64,000 nucleotides of DNA from Bacillus sp. THAF10 (GTDB lineage Bacteria; Bacillota; Bacilli; Bacillales; Bacillaceae_I), in contig NZ_CP045403.1 of assembly GCF_009363695.1 (NCBI RefSeq), positions 2,708,001 to 2,772,000 of the forward strand, written 5' to 3'. Position 1 is the first letter of the stretch; the number at the start of each line of letters is the position of its first letter. A program made the position numbers and the translations under genes. Positions 1 to 9,052 of this stretch are shown here, in pieces. The notes under the pieces are model-generated. The model searched no databases. It saw nothing but the letters and a program-made list of their open reading frames with translations, and was not told the origin of the DNA.

Positions 1-202
1 TGACATCTGTTGGTTTATCTTTATCTCTGTAGTCTCGATTTATTTCCTGTATTCTATGATTGTCCACAAAGGTAACAGAAACCTCTGCCCCACTTTGTAC
101 TCCTTCTTTTTCCGCTGCAAAAAGGAGAAGCTTTTCCACATCTTGCATTTGTTCCTCAACTAATGTGGACGTTTCATCATGCATATCAATTTGGATCATC
201 AT
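1..202 (-). CDS. ybeY: Endoribonuclease YbeY, N-terminal part (cut by window edge)
   Basis: YbeY is a metal-dependent endoribonuclease needed for 16S rRNA 3' maturation and ribosome quality control. About 67 N-terminal codons are present on the minus strand; they read as the YbeY N-terminus, ending in the NRDYRDKDKPTDV stretch that precedes the part carrying the catalytic zinc motif, which lies outside the window. The start ATG (202-200) overlaps the pgpH stop codon in an ATGA arrangement, so the two are translationally coupled. The phoH-pgpH-ybeY order is the usual Bacillus order. Confidence 0.88.
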   Translation of the reverse strand, partial: MMIQIDMHDETSTLVEEQMQDVEKLLLFAAEKEGVQSGAEVSVTFVDNHRIQEINRDYRDKDKPTDV

Positions 203-2394
203 TCTTCATCTCCTTTTGGGTATTCTATTCTAGAGTGGAAGATGCCTTGCAGAGTTTCACAGAAAGACTTTCCAATTTCCTCTAATTCCTTGAAGGTTAA
301 AGAGCAATCACTATATTGACCATCCTGAAGACGATCTTTAATAATAGCTTTTACAATACTTTCAATTTTATCGGGAGTTGGGTTATTTAATGACCTTACC
401 GCTGCTTCAATGCTGTCAGCTGTACCGACAATGGCAGCCTCTTTTGATGATGCCTTTGGTCCAGGATAGCGATATTCCTCTTCTGATACATTCTCATTTT
501 GTTCCTTTGCCTTATGATAGAAGTATTTCAAAAGAGTCGTTCCATGATGTTGTGCAGCAATATCGACTATTTCCTTTGGCATATGGTGATCTCTTAATAA
601 TTGCGCACCATCTGTTGCGTGGGCAATGATAATATTTTTACTTGTTTGAGGTGGGAGCTTATCATGTGGGTTTACTTGTCCCATTTGATTTTCAATAAAA
701 TAATTCGGTCGCTTTGTCTTCCCGATATCATGGTAATAAGAAGCCACACGAGCTAGTAGACCATTTGCCCCTACTGCTTCACAAGCAGATTCTGATAGGT
801 TTGCAACCATTACACTATGATGATATGTACCAGGTGTTTCCATCAAAATCTTTCTAAGTAACGGATGATTTGGGTTAGAAAGCTCTAAAAGCTTCATCGT
901 TGAAAGCATGCCAAACCCTACTTCAAAAAACGGCAGGATTCCTATGGTAAGGACGGCAGAAACTACCCCTGAACCAACAGCCATTGTTCCATTGACTCCA
1001 AGCTCCATAAGTTCCGTCATACCTGAGAGGTCTTTATTGGTTAGTAGAACCATAGCAACAACTGTTATTACGTTTATTAATGATACGAATAAGCCTGTTT
1101 GCAGAATCGTCAAACGGCGATTATGTTGATTTAAAAACAATACAGATGCTACTGCTGAGATAATTAAATACGTTCCAACAGAATAATTCATCGCACCAGG
1201 TACAAGGTTAAAAATAAAGCTGCCACAGATACCGAATATAATGCTCGATAAAATCGCAATTCTATCATTAATCAGCATCTTAATAAGCATAGCTCCCATG
1301 GCAACAGGTGCAATATAGCCTATTTCTGTTGTATTTAATGATTGAAAAAGACTGAATACCTTCATGAGGATGAGGGTAATGCTAAAAATTAGAAGGTACA
1401 TCGTCAGATAGGTATTCTTACTGTGAATGCTGATATCTACTTTTCTAAAGAGATATTCAATCGCAACGACCATTATAGAAATGATGATACCTAGACCTAT
1501 AAATGGGGAAACACTAGACTGATCTCCAAAACCAGCTGTATTTAATAATCTAATCGTGTCACGGTCAATGTATTGCCCTGCTTTTACGATTGTATCTCCT
1601 TGTGATATTCTCACTGGTTCAACAGCATCCATTGCCTCCTGTCTCTTCACCTGAGTCAAGGCTGGATCATAGATGACATTATTGATTACGGCAATACTAG
1701 ATAAATTGATAATAACACTAGGTATGTTACCTGATTGAGAGAGTTCCGTTCTCACGCTATTTCTGGCTTCTGTAAGGTGCTCTTCAATTTGAATATCTCT
1801 AGACATGGCATTGGCAATTGCTGTAATCGATGCATTTTCAAACTGCCTAAGCTCTGCAGACTTGAAGTTTAGCAGAAATAAAATATTATCATCCGTCAGT
1901 GCTTCCTTCCATTTAACAGGAAGTTGATCACCTAAGTTATCTTTGAACAACTTGAGTAGTTCTTTGTCTGATATTTTTACTGGTTCAGCAGCAGGTTCAG
2001 AGCTTTCATTATCTTCTTGAGCAGCGTTTTCTGCTGCTTTTTGAGCAAGTTCTTGTGCTTTTGCCTGAGTTTCTCTAAACACGGTAAACAGATTTTCAAT
2101 TTGTGCGATTTGTTGATTGGCTATATCTTTGTCACGAACAAATTGATTAGGAACTCGATCTTCTGCTTCTTGTTTCAAAATGGCAGTTGCCTCTTTATCC
2201 TCAAAGCTATGCGGGGCAACAATGGTTTTTTCTGCTTGTGAAAAAAGCTCTACATTTATTTCTTCTGGCTTCACATTGCTAAATATTAGACTAAACATAA
2301 TAAGCCCTAGTAGAAAATAAATGATCAGATGATAAAATTTAAAGCTATTTAGATTTTCAAATGAAAACCTCTTTAGCTTAGGCTTTTTTTTCAC
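199..2394 (-). CDS. pgpH: Cyclic-di-AMP phosphodiesterase PgpH (7TMR-HDED / YqfF)
   Basis: A 731-residue membrane phosphodiesterase that hydrolyses c-di-AMP. One membrane segment lies at about 22-40, a long extracytoplasmic 7TMR-HDED domain at 41-295, a block of membrane helices at about 297-500 and a cytosolic HD domain from about 520. HD-type metal ligands are visible: HH at 525-526, the HD pair in YYHDIGK (555-556), H591, HH at 616-617 and D660. It starts at GTG (2394) behind AGAGGAAAC. It lies downstream of phoH and overlaps ybeY by 4 bp. Length and architecture match the family. Confidence 0.93.
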   Translation of the reverse strand: MKKKPKLKRFSFENLNSFKFYHLIIYFLLGLIMFSLIFSNVKPEEINVELFSQAEKTIVAPHSFEDKEATAILKQEAEDRVPNQFVRDKDIANQQIAQIENLFTVFRETQAKAQELAQKAAENAAQEDNESSEPAAEPVKISDKELLKLFKDNLGDQLPVKWKEALTDDNILFLLNFKSAELRQFENASITAIANAMSRDIQIEEHLTEARNSVRTELSQSGNIPSVIINLSSIAVINNVIYDPALTQVKRQEAMDAVEPVRISQGDTIVKAGQYIDRDTIRLLNTAGFGDQSSVSPFIGLGIIISIMVVAIEYLFRKVDISIHSKNTYLTMYLLIFSITLILMKVFSLFQSLNTTEIGYIAPVAMGAMLIKMLINDRIAILSSIIFGICGSFIFNLVPGAMNYSVGTYLIISAVASVLFLNQHNRRLTILQTGLFVSLINVITVVAMVLLTNKDLSGMTELMELGVNGTMAVGSGVVSAVLTIGILPFFEVGFGMLSTMKLLELSNPNHPLLRKILMETPGTYHHSVMVANLSESACEAVGANGLLARVASYYHDIGKTKRPNYFIENQMGQVNPHDKLPPQTSKNIIIAHATDGAQLLRDHHMPKEIVDIAAQHHGTTLLKYFYHKAKEQNENVSEEEYRYPGPKASSKEAAIVGTADSIEAAVRSLNNPTPDKIESIVKAIIKDRLQDGQYSDCSLTFKELEEIGKSFCETLQGIFHSRIEYPKGDEE

Positions 2395-2441
2395 GTTTCC
2401 TCTTCCCCCTCCACAAATAACTTTCTCAATACAAGTGAAAG

Positions 2442-2459
2442 AGCCCCAATTAAGGGGCT
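2442..2459 (-). terminator. Short hairpin between phoH and pgpH
   Basis: AGCCCC and GGGGCT pair around a 6-nt loop directly after the phoH stop. In the operon direction only a weak T tract follows, so this is more likely an attenuator or processing hairpin than a full stop; the T-rich side is on the plus strand, where no gene reads. Confidence 0.35.
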
Positions 2460-3425
2460 TTAATTTTTGTCTAAATTCTCGTATGCTGAAATAATTTTCG
2501 CTACTAACGGGTGACGAACAACATCTGATTGTTCAAGTTCTATAAAGCGGATGCCAGATGTGTTATTTAAAATGTTTCTTACCACAGCAAGACCTGATTT
2601 CATTCCTTTTGGTAGATCTACCTGGGAAATATCGCCTGTAATCACCATTTTAGACCCAAAACCGAGCCTTGTAAGGAACATTTTCATTTGAGCAGCTGTG
2701 GTATTTTGGGCTTCATCCAAAATAACGAAAGCATCATCCAATGTTCTGCCTCTCATATATGCTAAAGGCGCAATCTCGATTGTGCCTCTTTCTATTAATC
2801 GTTGTGTATGCTCGGAACCAAAAACATCATGTAAAGCATCGTATAATGGACGTAAGTAAGGATCCACCTTTTCTTTTAAATCTCCTGGTAAAAATCCAAG
2901 ACTTTCCCCCGCTTCGACAGCTGGCCTTGTGAGGATGATGCGTTTTACTTGTCCATTTTTCAAAGCTGTTACCGCCATCACCACTGCTAGATATGTTTTT
3001 CCTGTTCCCGCTGGACCAATTCCAAACACAAGGTCATTTTTTCGGATAGCAGCTACATATTGTCGTTGCCCTAAGGTTTTTACTCGAATTGATTTACCTT
3101 TTACATTTTTAGTTAGTTCTTCGTCGTATAACTCTTGGAAGGAATCAAGTTTATTTTCTTTTGCAAGGCTAATCGCATAGATAACATCACGCTCTCCTAT
3201 GCTCACACCCTTACGAATGACTTCAAGCAGATTTTGTAAAACTAGATCCACTATTTCCACTTGTTTTACATCACCTGAAACATTCACGGTTTCACCACGT
3301 GTCACAATGGACACATTTAGCTCTTGCTCCATTCTTTTCAAGTGAACATCCTGGTTCCCAAAAAGAGCAATTGCTTCGTTTGGATTATTCAGTTGCTGAT
3401 TCATCATCACTAGTTCTTCTGACAT
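2460..3425 (-). CDS. phoH: PhoH-like ATPase
   Basis: A 321-residue cytosolic P-loop ATPase of the PhoH/YbeZ family, linked to RNA metabolism and usually found beside ybeY. An N-terminal KH-like region is followed by Walker A GPAGTGKT (about 137-144) and Walker B VILDEAQN (about 234-241). The AAGGAG ribosome site lies in the last codons of yqfD, 3 bp upstream, which points to coupled translation with yqfD. Together with yqfC, yqfD, pgpH and ybeY it forms a conserved Firmicutes cluster. Confidence 0.95.
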   Translation of the reverse strand: MSEELVMMNQQLNNPNEAIALFGNQDVHLKRMEQELNVSIVTRGETVNVSGDVKQVEIVDLVLQNLLEVIRKGVSIGERDVIYAISLAKENKLDSFQELYDEELTKNVKGKSIRVKTLGQRQYVAAIRKNDLVFGIGPAGTGKTYLAVVMAVTALKNGQVKRIILTRPAVEAGESLGFLPGDLKEKVDPYLRPLYDALHDVFGSEHTQRLIERGTIEIAPLAYMRGRTLDDAFVILDEAQNTTAAQMKMFLTRLGFGSKMVITGDISQVDLPKGMKSGLAVVRNILNNTSGIRFIELEQSDVVRHPLVAKIISAYENLDKN

Positions 3426-3428
3426 TCA

Positions 3429-4619
3429 TTAGTCTCCTTGAATAATTGGTTCGATTTTGACGATACTTTCAATAACTTGAAAATGTATATCTATCCTTAC
3501 TTTACCATTCTCCTTATTTGTGCGCAAAACTTTTTCACCTTTAATTATGGCATCTTCGTCTAACTTATTGGCGAAGAGATCTTGTCTCCCAATTTCAAGG
3601 GCCTTTTCCACAATTTCCTCTTCATCATAAACACGTTCTGTTACCTCTTGTTCATGAATAGTTTTACCCACATAAGAAATAGGAAGCTTCCATTTCAAAA
3701 AGAAGAAAGGTCGTTCTGCTTCGAATTCTTCTTTTTCAGCATATTCTGGTTCAAAGAAACCCCAAATTGGAAGCTTAAAGCTCCCCAATTTCAAGTAGTG
3801 CTTTTGATATACTTCTCCAGTTAAAACAGTAAAGGTCGTCTTTATTGGTACATCCACCTGTGACAAATACCAGGTTTCCCCTAACACCTCACCAACGGCT
3901 GCAATCGACTTCTTGTTATCCTCCCGCCCAATGAGGCCTGAGACCAAAACCTGCCCTTCTTTCACATAGTCGTTTACCTGCACTAAAGGTTGTCCCTTTT
4001 CTACGTATATTTTTGAGATTAAGGCTTTTTTACTTGCTACCAAGCTTCTTGGCGATAAAGCCTCTGGTTTTTCGGGCTCATTTTTTTCCACCACTTCAAA
4101 ATGGTAGGATGTCCCATTTAAAACAACACCAATCCAGGTAATTTCACTTATTGTGTCCGTTAAATATCTTTGAATACTTTCAACATCTTTTAAAAAGAAT
4201 TGAAATTTCCCTTTCTTCACACCAAGCTTGTCTAATTCTTGCATAATCTTATGCTCCGTTGCTGGCTCAGCACCCTTCACTTCTATATCCCACACCATAT
4301 TCGACAAAAGAAAAACAGCAAGGAATGCTAAAAATAAACCGACGACAATGCCACTATTCTTTATTGAATACATCGCGAGAAACGGCAGTCCTTTTCTTGT
4401 TAAGAAACGAAACCTGCAGTCTTGATGTTTCATCAGTGACCGCAAAGGCTTGATATCTTTTAACATTACATAACAGGTGTAGGCTTCTGCACCCATTTTT
4501 TTCACATTCCACACATGAATTCCCTTCCGCGTGCAGTCATTAAGAAATCTTTCTACACCTTTTCCTTGAATGATAATTTTTACATTGCCAGAAAAAAAGT
4601 TTATCCACTGATTTTTCAT
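3429..4619 (-). CDS. yqfD: Sporulation protein YqfD
   Basis: A 396-residue protein of the YqfD family, known in B. subtilis as a sporulation (mother-cell, sigma-E regulon) protein of unresolved biochemistry. An N-terminal cytosolic domain (1-85) is followed by one strong membrane segment at about 89-110 and a large, probably extracytoplasmic domain. The start ATG follows TTAGGAGGATACAC. It sits 15 bp after yqfC, as in other Bacillus. The function is known only at the level of a sporulation phenotype. Confidence 0.9.
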   Translation of the reverse strand: MKNQWINFFSGNVKIIIQGKGVERFLNDCTRKGIHVWNVKKMGAEAYTCYVMLKDIKPLRSLMKHQDCRFRFLTRKGLPFLAMYSIKNSGIVVGLFLAFLAVFLLSNMVWDIEVKGAEPATEHKIMQELDKLGVKKGKFQFFLKDVESIQRYLTDTISEITWIGVVLNGTSYHFEVVEKNEPEKPEALSPRSLVASKKALISKIYVEKGQPLVQVNDYVKEGQVLVSGLIGREDNKKSIAAVGEVLGETWYLSQVDVPIKTTFTVLTGEVYQKHYLKLGSFKLPIWGFFEPEYAEKEEFEAERPFFFLKWKLPISYVGKTIHEQEVTERVYDEEEIVEKALEIGRQDLFANKLDEDAIIKGEKVLRTNKENGKVRIDIHFQVIESIVKIEPIIQGD

Positions 4620-4634
4620 GTGTATCCTCCTAAT

Positions 4635-4919
4635 TTATTCTTCCAGGTACATCACTTGATTTATTTTTCCTTCCAACAAAATCTCTTCTGGGAGAATAGT
4701 TTTTATAACAAAGGAGTCTCCTTTTACTAGAAGCTGTCCTTGTTTCAGCAATAGACGAAGCTCTGTATCGCTGAAGGTTAATAGTCCTCGGTGATTTTCT
4801 ATATAAATATGTATTTGGCCAATCATCGTAATCCGCGGCAGATCCATCATCACATCTGCGGGTAATTCCATTGTGTTGGTCATCCAATTGTTCATACGGG
4901 AACGAAGCTTCTTCAGCAT
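4635..4919 (-). CDS. yqfC: Sporulation protein YqfC
   Basis: A 94-residue YabP/YqfC-family protein. YqfC and its paralogue YabP are sporulation proteins containing a short beta-rich domain; here the ITMIGQIHIYIENHRGLL stretch is typical. The ribosome site GGGGG (plus-strand 4927-4931) is 7 nt before the ATG and lies inside the 3' arm of a long hairpin. The gene leads the yqfC-yqfD-phoH-pgpH-ybeY series. An overlapping reading frame at about 4630-4887 is a shadow. Confidence 0.88.
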   Translation of the reverse strand: MLKKLRSRMNNWMTNTMELPADVMMDLPRITMIGQIHIYIENHRGLLTFSDTELRLLLKQGQLLVKGDSFVIKTILPEEILLEGKINQVMYLEE

Positions 4920-4923
4920 GGAA

Positions 4924-4966
4924 AAACCCCCTTTCCTTTCATATGTATGAAGGGAAAAGGGGGTTT
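4924..4966 (-). terminator. Long hairpin overlapping the yqfC ribosome-binding site
   Basis: An 11-bp perfect outer stem (AAACCCCCTTT with AAAGGGGGTTT) continues inward with imperfect pairing and is followed by TTTTT, so it can act as a terminator for the floA operon. The GGGGG that serves yqfC is part of the 3' arm. CATACATA inside the loop resembles a sigma-E -10 element, but no convincing -35 was found. Confidence 0.6.
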
Positions 4967-5009
4967 AACACAGAATTTTTTTATCCAGATATATTAGAGT
5001 AAACAACAG

Positions 5010-5037
5010 AAAACCCCTGACATTTAGCAGGGGTTTT
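5010..5037 (-). terminator. Terminator of the nfeD-floA operon
   Basis: On the minus strand AAAACCCCTG pairs with CAGGGGTTTT around a short A/T-rich loop, just after the stop of the gene ending at 5043. This is a compact intrinsic terminator shape. Confidence 0.7.
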
Positions 5038-5042
5038 TAAGC

Positions 5043-5657
5043 TTATCTTCTCTTTGGTGAAAATTGTGTATAGACTGGGCGATGTGGATTTCTCGCTCGC
5101 GGTTGACCGAGAATTTCTGACCACATCACACCTTCAACCACACGTTTTTGGTTCAGCTTCAGGCTTGTGTTTACCACCTTGCCCTCTGAAAGCTTCAAAT
5201 CCTGGTTGAGTATGGGACTATCCTTTGCAATTTCTTGAGCATTAATCGGTAGCTCTTTTATTTCATTTAAAGCCGGTTTTATTACCGTTTGCACCGGTTC
5301 TTTTTTCTTTTCTAGTTTTTCTAGATAAGGATTGACTTTTTCTCGAAGTTTTTCTTCAAGCTCTTCTAGCTTACTTTCCCCAAAGATGTCTATATCCCAA
5401 TCAAACTTAGGTTTTTCTTCTCTTTTAGGCGGAGCTTGTTCATACGGTGTATTCGCAGGGGAACTTTGACGTCTATAGTCCTCATAATCCTCCTGCCTTT
5501 TTTGCATAGTCTGCTTCTTTTCTTGTCCTTGTTGCCGTTGCTTTTGCTGTTTTCGCTTTTGTTCTTCGGGATCCTTCTTAAAAACGCTAGAAAAAATACC
5601 GAGAAGGATAATTATTAACCATGGGTATTGTGATAGTATATCGAAAATAACTTCCAA
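5043..5657 (-). CDS. Membrane-anchored charged protein downstream of floA (hypothetical)
   Basis: A 204-residue protein, not recognised as a known family. A hydrophobic N-terminal helix (about 8-24) is followed by a very Lys/Gln/Arg-rich stretch (about 27-70) and an acidic, coiled-coil-like middle with repeated LEELEEKLRE/LEKLEKK patterns; the C-terminus is basic. It probably sits in the membrane with a long cytosolic tail. It starts at TTG (5657) behind GGGAGG. It occupies the yqfB position after floA and ends at a terminator, so it is likely the third gene of the sigma-W operon, but I do not claim it is a YqfB homologue. Confidence 0.72.
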   Translation of the reverse strand: MEVIFDILSQYPWLIIILLGIFSSVFKKDPEEQKRKQQKQRQQGQEKKQTMQKRQEDYEDYRRQSSPANTPYEQAPPKREEKPKFDWDIDIFGESKLEELEEKLREKVNPYLEKLEKKKEPVQTVIKPALNEIKELPINAQEIAKDSPILNQDLKLSEGKVVNTSLKLNQKRVVEGVMWSEILGQPRARNPHRPVYTQFSPKRR

Positions 5658-5722
5658 AGAATCTTCATCCTCCCTTCCTAGAGGAGTGGAGGAAGCATAC
5701 TTGCTCCTCCTTTATTGACCTA

Positions 5723-6715
5723 TTATTTTTTGTCGTCTTCTTCAGGCTGATCTGTCATTTTTCCGATAGAGTCTCTCATGTCTGTATCAGCTGTAATGTT
5801 TTTAATGTTCATATAGTCCATTACACCAATGTTACCAGAACGTAATGCTTCGGCCATCGCAAGAGGAACTTCCGCCTCCGCTTCTACCACTTTCGCGCGC
5901 ATTTCCTCTACGCGAGCACGCATTTCTTGTTCCTGCGCAACAGCCATTGCACGGCGCTCTTCCGCTTTTGCTTGGGCAATTTTCTTATCTGCTTCCGCTT
6001 GGTCTGTTTGTAGCTCAGCACCAATGTTTTTCCCGATATCAATATCAGCAATATCAATAGAGAGAATTTCAAAGGCAGTACCTGCATCTAGACCTTTCGC
6101 CAACACGGTTTGCGAAATCATATCTGGATTTTCTAAAACTTTCTTGTGGTTATCAGCAGAACCAATGGTACTTACAATCCCTTCACCAACACGCGCGATA
6201 ACTGTTTCTTCACCAGCACCCCCGACAAGGCGGTCAATGTTGGCACGTACTGTAATACGTGCTTTCGCTTTCACTTCAATTCCGTCCATCGCAACACCGG
6301 CGATAAATGGTGTTTCAATTACCTTAGGATTTACAGACATTTGTACTGCTTCTAATACATCACGGCCAGCTAGATCAATTGCAGCCGCTCTCTCAAACGT
6401 AAGTTCAATATTCGCACGCTGTGCAGCAATTAGCGCATTTACCACGCGGTCTACGTTACCACCAGCAAGATAATGACTCTCAAGCTGATTAGTTGAAACA
6501 TTTAAACCAGCTTTATGTGCTTTAATCAATGGGTTAATTACACGGCTAGGAATAACACGTCTTAATCTCATCCCAACAAGTGTGAAAATACTTACTCGTA
6601 CCCCTGCCGCTAATGCGGAAATCCACAGCATCACTGGGACAAATGTAAGAAGTACAGATAAAAAGATAATACCAAGAACTACTGCTAGTAAAATAATTAA
6701 AGTACCTGGTTCCAT
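5723..6715 (-). CDS. floA: Flotillin-like protein FloA
   Basis: A 330-residue flotillin homologue (YqfA) that organises functional membrane microdomains. The N-terminal hydrophobic region (about 4-45) is followed by a PHB/SPFH domain and an Ala/Glu-rich C-terminal helix (about 235-290, with repeated AEA, VEEMRAK and EAEAE patterns) typical of flotillin oligomerisation. The start ATG follows TTAGGAGG. It lies 20 bp after nfeD, its regular partner. A 214-residue open frame on the opposite strand is a shadow of the Ala-rich codons. Confidence 0.95.
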   Translation of the reverse strand: MEPGTLIILLAVVLGIIFLSVLLTFVPVMLWISALAAGVRVSIFTLVGMRLRRVIPSRVINPLIKAHKAGLNVSTNQLESHYLAGGNVDRVVNALIAAQRANIELTFERAAAIDLAGRDVLEAVQMSVNPKVIETPFIAGVAMDGIEVKAKARITVRANIDRLVGGAGEETVIARVGEGIVSTIGSADNHKKVLENPDMISQTVLAKGLDAGTAFEILSIDIADIDIGKNIGAELQTDQAEADKKIAQAKAEERRAMAVAQEQEMRARVEEMRAKVVEAEAEVPLAMAEALRSGNIGVMDYMNIKNITADTDMRDSIGKMTDQPEEDDKK

Positions 6716-6735
6716 GTAAAAATTCCTCCTAAAAT

Positions 6736-8070
6736 TTAATCAACAGAATGAACTTCTCTCACAACAATTCGTGATCCTTCTGCTTTTACAACTCTAATTT
6801 TCTTTTCCGCTCCTATAAAGCTGCCCTCTGTTACCACATCAAATCTTTCTTCGTTAAAAACTGCCGTACCAGCTGGTCTTAATGGAGTTAGGGTGACCCC
6901 TTCCATCCCAACCATCTCAATTCTGGATACATTTGAAACATATCCTTGTTCTGTATTGGTAGAGTCTCTCAGTATTATTCGGTCAAAAAAACGAATTCTT
7001 TTCCTGAATATCGTAAACATGAGTACCATTGCAATAATCGTAACTAACATCGCAATTAATAGTGATATCCCCATTCCTGCGATATCATCAGTTGCTAAGA
7101 AAAAACTTGTAATTATAGCTCCCAGTCCAAGCAATCCTAGTATTCCTCCTGGAACGAATATTTCTATTACAATCAACACAACACCTACGAGAAACAATAG
7201 AATCGTTTCCATTCCAGCCAGTCCAGCAACTAAATGACCGTAGAAAAATAGTAGAAGTGCACTAATACCCATGGCTCCTGGAATACCAAATCCTGGGGAG
7301 TACAATTCCAATACAAGACCTAATGATCCAATGGATAAAAGGATCGGCACAACGATGGGATTGGTAATAAATCTTGCCACACTTTCTGCAAAGCTAACCT
7401 CAGCAGTTTCCACTTTTGCATCTTCAAACCCTAAACTTGCAAGCAATTCGTCCAGGCTTGAAAAGGTGCCCTCTGAATATCCCACTTCCTTGGCACTTTC
7501 TGCTCCTAGTGTAACCAAAGAGCCTTTGGGAGCATCCACTTCTGGCAAATTTAATTCCTTATCCGCCATCCCTAGCGCATATTTGGGGTCACGATCATTT
7601 GATTCAGCAGCATTTCGCATTTCTCTTAGCCAAAATGACTGCGCTTTGTCATCTGCCGCGTTGCCATCACCCGTAATAACGGCAGCAGCTCCCATGGAAG
7701 CATTTGGCGTCATGTAAATTTCATCTGCATACAATGCCAGGTAGGCACCAGCAGACAAGGCTTGAGAATTAACAAATGCTACCGTTCTGACCTTTGTTCC
7801 TTGAAAGGAATTGGCAATTTCTGTAGCTGCATCCACTGCTCCTCCCGGAGTATGGATGTCAAACACGATTAAGTCTGCACCTTCTTCCTCAGCAGTGGAA
7901 ATAGACCTATTTATAAACGCAAGTAAGCCTTTTTCCACATTTCCCTCAATGGGAATTACATGTACCAGCTTATCAGAACTACTAGCAGACGTAGGAAAAA
8001 GCGGTAGTACAGATAAAATTAAAGCAAGTAATATCGCACTAACATAACTAATACGAAGAACTCTTTTCAT
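6736..8070 (-). CDS. yqeZ: NfeD-family membrane serine protease (YqeZ)
   Basis: A 444-residue long-form NfeD protein. A signal peptide (1-30) precedes a ClpP-class/SppA-like protease domain with GGAVDAA, a candidate nucleophile Ser106 in ALSAGAY and a candidate Lys142 in NAADDKAQS. Four or five membrane helices follow at about 238-355, then a C-terminal OB-fold NfeD domain. It works beside flotillins and is controlled in B. subtilis by sigma-W as yqeZ-yqfAB, and a matching promoter lies 56 bp upstream here. The N-terminus is clearly a signal sequence, so the start is secure. Confidence 0.92.
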   Translation of the reverse strand: MKRVLRISYVSAILLALILSVLPLFPTSASSSDKLVHVIPIEGNVEKGLLAFINRSISTAEEEGADLIVFDIHTPGGAVDAATEIANSFQGTKVRTVAFVNSQALSAGAYLALYADEIYMTPNASMGAAAVITGDGNAADDKAQSFWLREMRNAAESNDRDPKYALGMADKELNLPEVDAPKGSLVTLGAESAKEVGYSEGTFSSLDELLASLGFEDAKVETAEVSFAESVARFITNPIVVPILLSIGSLGLVLELYSPGFGIPGAMGISALLLFFYGHLVAGLAGMETILLFLVGVVLIVIEIFVPGGILGLLGLGAIITSFFLATDDIAGMGISLLIAMLVTIIAMVLMFTIFRKRIRFFDRIILRDSTNTEQGYVSNVSRIEMVGMEGVTLTPLRPAGTAVFNEERFDVVTEGSFIGAEKKIRVVKAEGSRIVVREVHSVD

Positions 8071-8125
8071 AATGTCCTCCTCTCCGAAAACACTTTCCTT
8101 TCATTTCGCGGTATGCAATAGGTAA

Positions 8126-8151
8126 TACGCTTATATTACCTTAAAGTTTCA
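8126..8151 (-). promoter_or_regulatory. Sigma-W promoter of yqeZ-floA
   Basis: On the minus strand TGAAAC (plus-strand 8146-8151), a 16-bp spacer and CGTA (8126-8129) match the sigma-W consensus exactly. B. subtilis transcribes the equivalent operon from a sigma-W promoter, so sequence and context agree. Confidence 0.85.
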
Positions 8152-8224
8152 TATGTATTAAATTTTTTTTGAGAAAAAAATGAGGAAACATGTGAGTTGA
8201 AAGGAAATGTGCAAAAGGTGTAAA

Positions 8225-8252
8225 AATAGCACCTTACGTGGGTAAGGTGCTA
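8225..8252 (-). terminator. Terminator after yqeY
   Basis: ATAGCACCTTA pairs with TAAGGTGCTAT, followed on the minus strand by TTTTTA. It is placed 8 bp after the yqeY stop. Confidence 0.8.
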
Positions 8253-8260
8253 TGTTCATT

Positions 8261-8704
8261 TTATGAAAGATGTTGTTGTACAAGCTTATTAACTAGGCTA
8301 CCGTCCGCTTTGCCTTTTACTTTAGGCATTAATGCTCCCATTACTTTACCCATATCAGCTTTAGAAGAAGCGTTCACATCGGCAATCGTCTGAATGATAA
8401 TGCCCGAGAGTTCTTCTTCTGACATCTGCTCTGGCATATAATGCTGAACAATAGCGATTTCACCCTGTAATTTATGAACCAAGTCTTCACGACCGGCTTT
8501 TTCAAATTCTTGGAGGGAGTCTTTACGTTGCTTTAATTCACGAGACAATACGGTAAGTTCTTCCTCAGGGTTTAAGTCTCTGCCGTGTTTGATCGATTCG
8601 TTTTGAATCGAAGACTTCACCATTCTGAGTACGGAAAGCTTCTCTTTGTCTTTATCTTTCATGGCTTGTTTAATATCGTTATTTAAACGCTCGAGAAGAC
8701 TCAT
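8261..8704 (-). CDS. yqeY: GatB/YqeY domain protein
   Basis: A 147-residue cytosolic protein of the YqeY family, related to the C-terminal tRNA-handling domain of GatB. Its exact role is unsettled. Typical features are the N-terminal [20 protein letters not shown] helix and the C-terminal [18 protein letters not shown] motif. It directly follows rpsU (22 bp), as in most Bacillus, and ends at a terminator. Confidence 0.93.
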   Translation of the reverse strand: MSLLERLNNDIKQAMKDKDKEKLSVLRMVKSSIQNESIKHGRDLNPEEELTVLSRELKQRKDSLQEFEKAGREDLVHKLQGEIAIVQHYMPEQMSEEELSGIIIQTIADVNASSKADMGKVMGALMPKVKGKADGSLVNKLVQQHLS

Positions 8705-8725
8705 TCTTACACCCTCTTGTTTTTG

Positions 8726-8899
8726 TTAAAATTTACGCTTTCTAGCAGCTTCAGACTTTTTCTTACGTCTTACGCTTGGCTTTTCATAGAATTCACGCTT
8801 TCTTGCTTCTTGCAACGTACCAGTCTTTGAAACGGAACGTTTAAAACGGCGAAGAGCATCTTCAAGCGATTCGTTTTTACGAACAACTGTTTTTGACAT
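8726..8899 (-). CDS. rpsU: Small-subunit ribosomal protein S21
   Basis: A 57-residue, very basic protein; [20 protein letters not shown] is the classical S21 start and [14 protein letters not shown] the classical end. The upstream frame would add eight residues, but the ATG at 8899 has a strong GGAGGGAGGG site and matches the family length. Co-transcribed with yqeY. Confidence 0.97.
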   Translation of the reverse strand: MSKTVVRKNESLEDALRRFKRSVSKTGTLQEARKREFYEKPSVRRKKKSEAARKRKF

Positions 8900-9052
8900 T
8901 CTAATTCCCTCCCTCCAGAACAACCACTAACATTTTCAGAAAACATGACCTATAAATGCAAAAAAGCATGTATAGAACATGTACTTACCAATTATAATAT
9001 ATTCACTATTTGCGGTCAACAATTATCAAGAAAACCACGTAAACAATCTGCA

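Noticed and set aside
4630..4887. 85-codon frame overlapping yqfC
   Set aside because: Same strand, other phase; Arg/Ser-rich shadow of a well-supported gene.
5829..6473. 214-codon frame on the plus strand opposite floA
   Set aside because: Mirror of Ala/Glu-rich floA codons; low-complexity Ser/Ala protein, no ribosome site, and floA is certain.
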